From NCBI RefSeq assembly GCF_003144245.1, contig NW_020289994.1, positions 299,842 through 363,841 of the forward strand: 64,000 bases of DNA, read 5' to 3'. Of this stretch, positions 1 to 9,170 are shown piece after piece (within the stretch, counting starts at the first letter, position 1; each line of letters begins with the position of its first letter). The notes below the pieces were generated by a model that did not search any database, was not told the origin of the DNA, and saw nothing but the letters and a program-made list of their open reading frames with translations. A program made the position numbers and the translations under genes. This DNA comes from Jaminaea rosea (taxonomy: Eukaryota; Basidiomycota; Exobasidiomycetes; Microstromatales).

Positions 1-92
1 GCATGCATGCAGGGACAGCGTCGAAACGCAATTAGACTTGCCCTGTGCGGTGCGTCCCGACGTCGTTGAATGTTGCTCATCTTGCGACGACA

Positions 93-2556
93 ATGATGAA
101 CGCCTCATCTTCTTCGATTCAGTCCATGGACGCCCGGCTGGCTTCGCACCTTTCTCGGAGACCGGAGCGGCGCCGAGCAAGCTGCGACGCCTGCCATTAT
201 CGCAAGGTCAAGTGCGATCTGCGAGCAAAGTGAGCGTTTGCGCGCGTGGAGGCGAAGGCAGAGGAGCCATCGTACTGATCGCGCATTCACTCCTAGGACC
301 GAAGCATTGGGTGACGTCGGCGAAGTATCCTGCACCAACTGTCTCGACCACAATCTGCCGTGCACCGTGACCACAAAGCCGGCGAAGGACGCGAAAGGGA
401 AGAGGCTGCGGCAGCTTCAGGGAAACCCGCCGCCGCCGCCGCCGAGTGACATTGCCTCGATCGCCGCGTACTCCAACTCATCAGCGTCCATCGAAGTCTT
501 GTCACCACGGCGCGAGACCTCTATAATGGGCGCAACTCACTCCTCCCCAATGGCCTGGTCTGTGCCGGCCTCCTCTTCGATGCCACCTCCTCACGTTGGC
601 TTCTGCAGCTCAGCAGGCCTATTCAGAATACCCGGCCTCGACCGACGCACGCTCGATACATGCTGCGCTGCTTACTTTCGGTGGTCACGCGCGCTCAATG
701 GCTGGGTGCGAGGTGATCGCTACACGGCGCGCTATCGATCCTTCTTTGCGCAGTGGAACGGCCTACAGTCGAGCGTGGAGCCTGTCAGCGAGTTGCTGAT
801 CCTGGCTGTAGCGGCTGCTGGCGCGGTGAGTGCGGTGCGAGACGGCGAGAATGAAAAGCATGACTGACGCCGCGCGCTCGCAGGCCATGATGGAGGAAGA
901 AGCAGCCGCTCTCGGCGTGGACAAGTTCGACTTGCAAGACCGCCTGCTGAAGCGCTTCCTCCAGCGCTTGAAGGAGCAGCCCTGGACTGAGCTCAGCGAT
1001 AGCGAGTGTCTCGATCTCGTCAATAGCTGTTACATCCTGGTGAGTCTGAGACGAGCAGGGCTGTGAATTCGCCTACTCACGCCCTCATGCGCGCTCGCCG
1101 CTAGTCATGGCTGGCCATGGAGGACGGGGAGCCCGAAGACGACCATGAAGGTCTCTTTGAGCGGAAACCACTCACCGACGAGTTCTTGGCCTCGCTCGTC
1201 TTCAAGACCAAACTTAATCGAGCGCCCAAGTTGGAGCCTCGAGCGCCTCCAGACGGACCGCGCTGGCGCAGTGGACGCGGCGAGAAGCTGCTCACCGATG
1301 CTGAGGCTTTGCAACGAGCGAGGACCTTTGCGTGAGTGCGCGAGTAGGGTGCGGAGGATTGGCAGCTGACTGACGGCTGTCCTTGCCTCGCCCTCGCAGC
1401 TCGCTGTACGCGTGGGATGGATGCCGCACGCTCGCGAAAGGTCGCGCACCTTTGTTTCACGCAGACAATCACGACGTTTCCTTTGACCTGACAAGGCGGC
1501 CGACGTACGACGGCGGCTTCATCGAAGACGAAAGTGGGGGCCCTCCCTCGAGCATCTCACCAGAAGGGGAGATCGAGCCCGTCTATGAAGCCCTGGCTGT
1601 GGCAGCCTTACGTCGAGTGTGTGACATTTCGCGCAGCATAGCGCCGACTTTTGTCTCGCTACCATCACAGAATCATGGCGTTCCCGCGCAGCCGGCTCTG
1701 AGGGCGTTGGAGGAATTGCAGCAGTGGTGGCGCGAGGTGAGCGGGCGTGACAGCACAGGTCACTGAGGGCGCTTGATCTGACTCTTCCTCCTCCGCGCAG
1801 CTGCCAGAGCCCGTTCGCTTTCGACAGCGTGAGTAGCGGAGGAGCGAAGTCGTCGACCTAGCACAGCGTTTCAAGCTGACATCAAGTTGCGCACGCGCAC
1901 CCGCAGAGCTTCCGATCAACTGGCGCCTGGGTAGAGATGCTCGACCTTACGGGTATCAGCTCCAGAAGCTCCTCCGCAGCCTCAACGCCGAGATGGTCTA
2001 CCACGGTCAGATACTCTCGTGCGTCAATTCGTGCTTCCAGGCCGGTCTGCGAGGCGAGGACGAGGACACCACGCCTACGCTCGGTTTCTTCGCTGACGCA
2101 GCCTTCACAAGTTTGCTTCAAGTTGCTGACGTGTGTGAGCAGGCAGCGAGCATCGGCGTCCTTCGCTGCTCGCCCGTCATGTGTCGCAACCTGCCCAGCA
2201 GCTATGCTCTCTGGACGTGTGGTGCCGTCGGGCAGCATCTTCAGGGGGACGCACAATCGCCGCTGGCTGTAGCGGGGTCACCCCCAACACATCACGCACT
2301 GCTGACCGCATGTGAGCGGATATGCAAGGCAATTGCGACCGTAGACTCTGCGAAAGGGACGTCAGCATTCGTTGAGGCGCTGCGTGGGGCGATTGAGAGA
2401 GTGAGGGTCGCGAAGGGCACGGAAGCAGCAGGCATTGAGGAGGCGTCGGTGACAACGCTGCCAGACGACCTTTTGTCGCTCTTTCTTCAGCAACAGGCGC
2501 AGAGCGAGGAGGCTGAAGCGGATGCGGCGACAATCTTGGACCGCTTTCTATCGTAG
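93..2556 (+). CDS. Zn(II)2Cys6 transcription factor (TF1)
   Basis: Fungal binuclear zinc-cluster regulator, expected nuclear, 687 residues. I place seven exons: 93-229, 297-825, 884-1039, 1105-1331, 1400-1736, 1801-1828 and 1907-2556; their sum is divisible by three. The cluster is split by intron 1: C31-x2-C34-x6-C41 lie in exon 1 and C58-x2-C61-x6-C68 in exon 2. The loop between the third and fourth Cys is 16 residues, longer than the usual 5-12. The start is the first of two adjacent ATGs (93, 96), the only in-frame ATGs before the cluster. The rest looks like a divergent fungal-specific regulatory domain, and I cannot name a target pathway. The gene begins only 92 nt into the window, so an upstream exon cannot be excluded. 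Family assignment is firm; exon borders are moderately so. Confidence 0.8.
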
Positions 2557-3675
2557 AGCTGGGCACGTGCGCCAATGCAATGGATCTTGCCGCCCCGGTC
2601 GCGCGCGCAGCGAACTCCACATCGGCTGACTCGTATCTTGTGACGTGAGAGGTGTTGAGAAGGTAGCCGCAGCAGTGAAGGAGTGAAAGATGATCTTGCG
2701 AAACGGTGGGAAAGTCATCTGCGAACGTCGCAATTGTTTGCAAGACACGAGCAAAAACACCACATCTGTCGCGATGACCGAAAGTTGCTTTGTGAATGTT
2801 TCATCGACGAAACGTGCTGCGTAGGCCACCTTGTTGCTTTTTGCGGTACAATTTGAAGGCGAGCATGACCACATGCTTCACGAGATCTTGGAATCAAGAT
2901 CGTGGTACACCTCACAACTTTCAAATCGCCTCAGATGAGGCGTAGAAGGCTCCGCGCGTTGTGCCGCGAATGCAAGATATGCGCAGCGATACCTTTCCGT
3001 TGCGTTGAGCAGCTTCGATGGGCACTTGCGCATTTCTGATGGCAAGGACAACAAATTGAGCATAATTTGGAACGACAAAAGCATGCTACATTTGCAAAGA
3101 TCATGCTCAGAGGTATCCAACAGCATCAGGAGTAATACAAGGGATATCGCGATGAATTTGCTAGCTGTCCAAGGCAGTTTGATGAGATTGACGGGTCGTG
3201 AAAGTTGCACAGCGCGACGGAAGAAGTCCTAACTGCTAGTGGCGTTGTGCTGTGTGCCAGTCGACTGCTGTGTAGCCATACAGGCAAGCTTCGCAACTCA
3301 CCTGCTGACTCTTGGTGTGCTGAGCAAGCTCGCAAACAATGGCAGGAGGTTCCACGACTCCGTTGTCGATACCATACGACATTGCTGAACTTTGCAGCTG
3401 CGAACCGGCGAGCACAGCGTATCTTTTGGAGTCTGCCTTGCTTCAAAGTCCAGGTTGTATCAACTTCCCATCCTTGCTGTCGATAGACAACGATGGCAGG
3501 GTGTGCCTCACTCAGGCTGTGGACGCTGCGATTCTTGTCAACAGACAGTTGATCATACAGGCCGGAGCAGGGTCGTCTCGGAGCAATTTCGAATACTGTC
3601 GGGTTGTTCTGCCGCTTGTTGTTCATGACATGTATTGCACACAGTATGTAGTGATGATGACCGCCACGCTGCCCT
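2557..3675. other. Lower-GC intergenic stretch with an interrupted open frame
   Basis: About 1.1 kb with visibly more A/T than the flanking genes. On the + strand one frame runs from an ATG at 2690 to the stop ending at 3232, broken only by a TAG near 2822 and a TGA near 2936. The minus strand also has a long frame here (about 3210 down to 2548) with one internal stop but no usable ATG. No convincing introns remove the + strand stops: the candidate spans would be only 33-41 nt. It may be a decayed gene, an unresolved spliced gene, or chance. I recognise no domain on either strand. Confidence 0.3.
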
Positions 3676-3764
3676 TCAACGCTTCGTCGCGTCCCTCTTG
3701 TCATCTTCCCTCGCTGCCGCTGCCTGCGGTGATCCCCGCCGACTGGATTCATTGCTTGACGTAG
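3339..3764 (+). CDS. Hypothetical protein, doubtful
   Basis: An ATG-initiated frame of 141 residues with balanced, protein-like composition (several Cys, hydrophobic stretches, few low-complexity runs). Its ATG at 3339 has a purine at -3 and G at +4. The 3' end overlaps the last exon of the STIMATE-family gene on the other strand (stop at 3676), so the final 30 codons are probably not real or the ORF ends earlier through an unseen intron. I recognise no family. It sits at the edge of the lower-GC stretch and could equally be an exon of a longer gene or a chance ORF. Confidence 0.3.
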   Translation: MAGGSTTPLSIPYDIAELCSCEPASTAYLLESALLQSPGCINFPSLLSIDNDGRVCLTQAVDAAILVNRQLIIQAGAGSSRSNFEYCRVVLPLVVHDMYCTQYVVMMTATLPFNASSRPSCHLPSLPLPAVIPADWIHCLT

Positions 3765-4906
3765 GCGGCGGATAGCGGTACGGCGCCGCATCTTCGTTCA
3801 CGGGTCCCTCCTCCTCGTCTTCACTCTCGTCGCCGATGAGATGCGTCGTCGTGTCCGCGGCTGGTGGTGGTAGCGGCGACGATGACTGTTGGTCGCGTGG
3901 TGTGCTATTGGCGTACCTGCTCTTATTTGGGTCGTGTCGTAGGAGTGAATCAACGAGCCAAAACTGCGGACGGCGATGGTCGAGTGTCAGCTTGCAAAAT
4001 AGCAACGTCCGCGTCTCGCGCGGCTTGCGAAACAGCAATGTCCGCGTCTCTCGCAGCGCCCTCACCTGCATCGTGTTCATGAGGAGCGGAAAGATGCACA
4101 TGACAAAGAGCACCTGCACGTTCTTTGCCTCGCCGAAGAGGCCGAGGAGCCAGCGTCCAAGTGCAAAGAGGAAGGGAAAGAGGACAAAGAGGAGGGTGAC
4201 GATGACCTTCATGATACTGTGCGCAGGCAGATGGGGAAAAGCGTCAGCCAGCAAGACGTGTACACCTCTTGCGTGGACTGCCGCACTTACAACAGCGCAA
4301 AGAAGTACATGCCGAGCTGCTTTGACCAGTACGACAAGCGTGGCCGCGATGCCTTGCCTCGCCCCCGCTTCGTTCCATCCGTGTACTGCCCAGAGACACA
4401 CCCCTTGAGGCCCATGACGGTCGTCAGGAAGTGCGTCGTCGCTCGCAGCGTGGCGTAGATGATGGCTACGCCAGCGGTAGTGTCGACGAGAATGTTGAGG
4501 AAATACAGACTGCAGGGATTCTCGTCGCCGACATTGGCCACAAAGTTGGAGAGCAAGACGTTGAGAGTGTGGACGAAGAGCTGGCCGAGCATCTGTTTTG
4601 TGATGTCAAGCAGCCAGATCTTCCACGGTCTGCGTGGTCGTTCACGTTGCCTCTTCCAGACGAGAGTCCCCACGACGAGGATTCCCATAAGTGCCTGAAC
4701 GACGAGGGCGACTGCGAGTGTGAGGGAGCGAGCGCGAGTGGGCGAGTGAGCGAGGTCAGTCGGCGGGCCCCGACCCTTTGCCACTCTGCACACTCACACG
4801 GGCCCAAGAGCCTGCAGTTGGCATCGTCTACATCTGGCGCTCCTATGATAGGAGGTGGCGTAGGCGAAGGAGCTATCGGTATCGTCGCAGTCGAAGTCGT
4901 TGCCAT
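3676..4906 (-). CDS. STIMATE/TMEM110-family multi-pass membrane protein
   Basis: 322-residue membrane protein of the STIMATE family (mammalian TMEM110; yeast YPL162C). The human member acts at ER-plasma membrane contacts; the yeast protein is a vacuolar membrane protein of unclear role. Exons on the minus strand are 4906-4798, 4711-4291, 4216-4066 and 3963-3676 (969 nt, in frame). Visible features are an N-terminal Thr/Pro-rich segment, a TM beginning FALVVQALMG, the family block KRPWKIWLLDITKQMLGQ-like (here with RPRRPWKIW), further TMs, and a FWLVDSLLR motif right after the last intron, matching FWVVDNFL of the mammalian protein. The tail is acidic and Ser/Pro-rich. The last intron (3964-4065) is 102 nt, has no in-frame stop and contains an imperfect duplication. 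Fungal function is unknown. Confidence 0.8.
3991..4053. repeat. Imperfect tandem duplication inside a STIMATE-gene intron
   Basis: Two roughly 30-nt copies (3991-4020 and 4024-4053) share the core cttgc-aaa-agcaa-gtccgcgtctc with a few mismatches. Both lie within intron 3 (3964-4065) and account for most of its length. Confidence 0.75.
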
Positions 4907-5079
4907 CGCTGGACGATGAGAGATGGTAAGGTGGAATGAATCGATGCCAAGCTGCGCGGCCTCACTTTCTGGTCCGTCCGCACTCGCTCTCCCCGCGCCC
5001 GCCCACACGGATTGACTCCAACACCTCCACACGTGCACGATCCTCGCCATGGCATTGAATATCATTGAATCACACGCCG

Positions 5080-6217
5080 TCACGTCCGAAAGTACGACGA
5101 CATCTTGGTCCACACCTTGTCTCTCACCGCAGGATCGCGCACATTGGAGCTCAGATCCCATCGACGAAGGCCAGCGCCAAGCAGATTGGCCTCCCCACGA
5201 CGCAAGTACGCAGCCCCGCCCTTGCCCGCCATGAGATAGAAGGGCACTTCTGCATATCCCCCAGGCATCGGCGAAGCAGCGATACCCAGCCAGCCAGCCA
5301 CCTTGTAAGCCTGCACGAATGGCCATGCAAAGCCGCGATTGGCGGGAGCATTCGTCGCGATGAGACCGGGAAACAAGTGAGCGACGACGAGGTCAGGGTT
5401 GCGCTCCGCCAACGTCTGGCACACCGAGTCCAGGACACTCGACTCGCGCTGACCTTGGCCAGGAATGCCGAGGTATCCAGTCCATGCCTTGCCCTTCTCC
5501 TTGGCCTTGAGGAAATCGAGATCGTCTGTGTCGAGCGGCTTTGATCCGCCGCTAGCAGGTGCGGCGACCATGCAGATACCTGGCGAAAAGCGAAGTGTGG
5601 CATTCGTAACTCAGCACGGCAGCCCGTCAGATCGCACCTCTACCTCTCCCACGCTCACGCACCTTTCTTGATCGTTTTGTCTGCCGTCAGCAGGTATGCC
5701 AGACCAAATCGCGATGCCACCTGGACTGCAAAGCTAGGCTCAGGGGATCGCGAGGACGCTGGTGGCTCGATGCTGCCATTCGGAGGTCCACCCTGCGTCT
5801 CAACAAGGTAGTCGATGCCGCGATTGCCTGCGCGACGCTTGATGTCGCTGGCTACTCGCTCGATGTCTTCGACGCGGCGAAGATCTGCCTGAAAGAATTG
5901 GTGATCGCTGCTGCCATTCTGAACGCCACGCCTGCGATGAGCTTCTGCTGATGCGAGACGGAGCTGGTCGAGGACGCCGTGGGCCTTTTGCTCGCCTCGT
6001 CCGATGATCCACACGTCTGCTCCAGCGAGTGCAAAGCGGAGGGCGACGCTGGGACGAGGGGCGAGGGAGGATAGGCGAGTCAGAACAAGTTCAACGTCAG
6101 TCCAGACTGGCTCGCTCACCCTGCCCCAATTCCCTGCGTGCCTCCCGCAACGACGGCCCGCTGGTCAGTGCAGTCGACGTCTTGGTTCTCTTTTGTGAGT
6201 CCCTTGTGAGTGATCAT
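5080..6217 (-). CDS. Short-chain dehydrogenase/reductase-like protein
   Basis: 327-residue Rossmann-fold protein of the SDR superfamily. Minus-strand exons are 6217-6120, 6048-5663 and 5579-5080 (984 nt, in frame). The glycine-rich cofactor loop GGTQGIGAG is completed across intron 1 and followed by a beta strand ending GADVWIIGRG. The NNAG-like position reads ETQGGPP, and PG near the C-terminal third (HLFPGLI) matches the SDR core. I do not see a canonical YxxxK: the tyrosine in the expected region is followed by LGIP and no Lys at +4. Catalysis by the textbook mechanism is therefore doubtful, and it may be a divergent or non-classical member. Substrate unknown. It shares a 514-bp divergent promoter with LSC1. 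Superfamily call firm, activity uncertain. Confidence 0.75.
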
Positions 6218-6731
6218 GTTGTGAGCGGTACGAGGCGGCGCTGATGAGGAAGGGAAGCTCGAAAGTTGCAACTTCTTTCCGTGTGTACTTGCTTAGGCCA
6301 GGGTCTCTGCCTCCACAAGCATCGCAGAGGACATGGCGACGCGCTTCAATGGCGGGAGGTGCAGCAATGCAATTGAGCTGAGACCAGGTATTCAACCCGG
6401 TGAGCGGCGTTCCCCTCCCTCATCATCTTTCCCACTGCCATCATCATTGCCAACTGTCCTTGGCAAATTCCTCTGTTCTGTCACGGCCATCGCGGCCATC
6501 TTGACCGTCGTGAGGCGTCCGTGCGTCGTCGTCGTCGTCCGTCCGCCCGCCGACCTGCTCGCTCGCCCGCCCAACTCGACTTACCCGCCTCGGAGCCGTA
6601 CGGGGCGGCCAGCCCACATTCGGACGGAGCGAAGCGGCCAAGACTGTGGACTGGAGAGCAACATTGAACACGAGGGGACAAAGAGTGATTATATCCTTCG
6701 CATTTCACAGCAGCTTCGTCCCCACACCACC
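6218..6731. promoter_or_regulatory. Divergent intergenic region, SDR-like / LSC1
   Basis: 514 bp between two start codons pointing away from each other. It holds a CGTCGTCGTCGTCGTCC tract around 6515-6541, C/T-rich patches before the LSC1 start, and no convincing TATA box. No other gene seen. Confidence 0.5.
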
Positions 6732-8138
6732 ATGCTCTTCGCTCGCCAATCACTCAGGGCGCTCCCCAGGCTTACAGCCCAGGTGCAAGCCCCTGCTGCG
6801 CGCTCCTTTTCTGCCTCTGCCCTGCGATCTTCGTACGAGGACACGCTCAAGAACCTCCTCATCAAGGGCGACTCCAAGGTCATCTGCCAGTGCGTAGCGG
6901 TGCAGCGAGGTAAAGTTACTGCGTATATGCTAGCCAATTCTCACTTCTACTCCATCATATCTCGCGCAGAGGATTCACCGGAGGCACAGCGACGTTCCAT
7001 TGCGAGCAATCTCTCGCATACGGCACCAAGCTGGTAGGAGGAGTCTCGCCAAAGAAGGCTGGACAGACGCACCTTGGCCTTCCCGTCTTTGGCAGCGTCC
7101 GTGATGCCGTCAAGGAGACGCAGCCCCACGCTTCCGTCATCTATGTCCCTCCTCCTGCTGCTGCCGATGCCATCATTGAGGCCATCGAGGCAGAGGTTCC
7201 CCTCATCGTCGCCATCACCGAGGGAATCCCGCAATCAGACGAGATCAAGGTGCGCCCGCCCGGGCAAGCCCCAATCTCATCCTCAGCGAACTCACTCTGC
7301 CCCTACTCGCACCCATCCCGCACAGGTCGCCCACGCCCTCCGAGCTCAGAGCAAGTCGAGGTTGGTAGGACCCAACTGCCCTGGTGTCATCAACCCGCAA
7401 GGCTGCAAAATTGGTATCATGCCTGGCCACATTCACACTCCCGGCAAGATCGGTGGGTAGTCGTGCAGATAGTAGCTCATCGATATCGATTGCTTGTGTG
7501 CGTAGACTCATCTTCACTTGCCTTCACCCCCACGCTTGCAGGCATCGTCTCGCGATCAGGAACCCTCACCTACGAGGCAGTCGCACAGACGACCGACGTT
7601 GGCCTCGGTCAGTCCATCTGTGTGGGCATCGGTGGTGACCCGTACCCGGGATCCACGACCCTCGACCTCGTCAAGCTCCTCCTCGAGGACGACGCCAGCG
7701 AGGGTATCGTGCTGATCGGAGAGATTGGTGGTGACATGGAGGAGCAGGGTGAGCGAGCCGCGTATCGTCCCGTTCTGCCCGGCAATCAGGCTGACCCCTT
7801 CCTTTTCCTCCTCTCGCGCGCAGCTGCCGAGTACCTCGAGAAGCACAACAAGACCCGCTCCAAGCCCAAGCCCGTCGTCTCCTTCATCGCTGGCCGCACT
7901 GCGCCGCCCGGCCGCCGCATGGGGGTGAGTATCAAACGGCACTGTGACGAATGCGCTCGAGCTAAACGACCGAATCTTGCCCCCACGACAGCACGCCGGA
8001 GCCATCATCTCAGGAGGAAAGGGAGGAAGCGAGGACAAGGTCAAGGCCTTGCAGCAGGCTGGTGCCATCGTCGCCGACTCTCCGGCCCAGATTGGCAACC
8101 TGATGCTCAAGGCAATGAAGGAGGCAGGTTTGGCGTAG
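6732..8138 (+). CDS. LSC1: Succinyl-CoA ligase alpha subunit, mitochondrial
   Basis: Alpha subunit of the TCA-cycle enzyme that interconverts succinyl-CoA and succinate with nucleotide phosphorylation, acting with the beta subunit in the matrix. Six exons: 6732-6889, 6970-7249, 7326-7452, 7542-7748, 7824-7924 and 7992-8138 (1020 nt, 339 residues, usual size). The N-terminus ([14 protein letters not shown]...) is Arg/Ser/Ala-rich and lacks acidic residues, typical of a matrix-targeting peptide. The CoA-binding domain has [11 protein letters not shown] and KLVGGVSP; the ligase domain has [12 protein letters not shown] and [13 protein letters not shown]. The active-site histidine that is phosphorylated is the first codon of exon 6, in [10 protein letters not shown]. 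The protein ends KEAGLA. Very secure. Confidence 0.97.
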
Positions 8139-8430
8139 AGCAGCGTGTTCGTAGAGAGACACTTGGGAATAGTAAGCGTGCGGTAGTATCAGCAGTCGGG
8201 TGTGCCGTGCAAGACCGTCATCGTGGCTCCGGGGCCGCGTTTTGTGACCCTGCCGCCTGCGTGCCTAGCCATGGGTTGAGATGTCTCACCTTCGTCGTCG
8301 TGTCAGAGAAGTGAGGCGCGGGGCCAGACTGTCTCGTCTTTCGTCTGGTCTCGCTGAGTGATCTCTTCTTTACCAACTCACCACACCTTGTCACCCACAC
8401 CATCTCGTTGCTACTTTGCATTACGCCGCG

Positions 8431-8934
8431 ATGTCCGCTCCCATTGTCGCTGTACCACGCGCTCCTCCTGCTGTACCCGTCGCCGCGGCGTCTAATCTCT
8501 CAGCGTCCTCAATCACGACGACGACGACGACGCTACCCCTGCTAGCGCTCAAGTCGGCGCTTGTCCTGGTCCAACAGACTCGACTTGCACTCCTCTACAC
8601 ACTGCCAGTTCTCTGCTCCGTCATCGCGACGGCTCTCACCCTCTATGCTGTGACCGTCTTCTACTCATCGCAAAGCCAAGACGGGATGTCCGCCAACTCA
8701 GCCAAGAGCAAACAACACCGCCGCCGCCCATCACTCTCTCGCGCAATTGTGCATCTCGTTGGCCTTGGCGCACTGTCCGTCTACCTAGCCGGCTGGTACG
8801 CCCTGTACTGGGTCATGGTCACCGCAAAGGCTGGCGGTCTCTACGAGGTCACCTCGTTCCTCTGTGCCTACTTTACAGGAGGCGCCCATATGGTCCTTGG
8901 CGTCCAAGCCTTTGTCACCCTGACCTCACACTGA
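8431..8934 (+). CDS. Small multi-pass membrane protein, unknown
   Basis: Single-exon ORF of 167 residues from the ATG at 8431. The N-terminal 40 residues are Ala/Pro/Thr-rich. Three hydrophobic segments follow: about residues 52-80 (LLYTLPVLCSVIATALTLYAV), 110-132 (a VHLVGLGALSVYLAGWYAL run) and 143-165 (FLCAYFTGGAHMVLGVQAFV). A basic loop with KSKQHRRRPS lies between the first two. I recognise no family. It sits between LSC1 and YME2 on the same strand. Intact frame, ATG start and coherent TM layout make it likely real; no function can be assigned. Confidence 0.65.
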   Translation: MSAPIVAVPRAPPAVPVAAASNLSASSITTTTTTLPLLALKSALVLVQQTRLALLYTLPVLCSVIATALTLYAVTVFYSSQSQDGMSANSAKSKQHRRRPSLSRAIVHLVGLGALSVYLAGWYALYWVMVTAKAGGLYEVTSFLCAYFTGGAHMVLGVQAFVTLTSH

Positions 8935-9170
8935 GGGCAAGATTACCTCCTCGCTCATCACCAAACATCGTCTTCCTTTGCTCCTGCTAGCCGCCACCTC
9001 TGCGCTGTCATCATCTTCGTTGCCTCAAATTAGATTGCCATCTCCTCTCTCTTCTCTCATCGTCACATCGCGTGGCCCGTGCAGCTCGTCCTCCGCCCGC
9101 GGACAAAGAGTGACGTCGATGGATTTGGGCTTGACATTTGATCCACGACTGCGTCCTCCTCCTCCTCGCC

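Noticed and set aside
2878-3210. Minus-strand frame with a hydrophobic leader-like run in the low-GC patch
   Set aside because: Only a GTG start is available and a stop lies just upstream; the leader-like segment is not at an initiator ATG.
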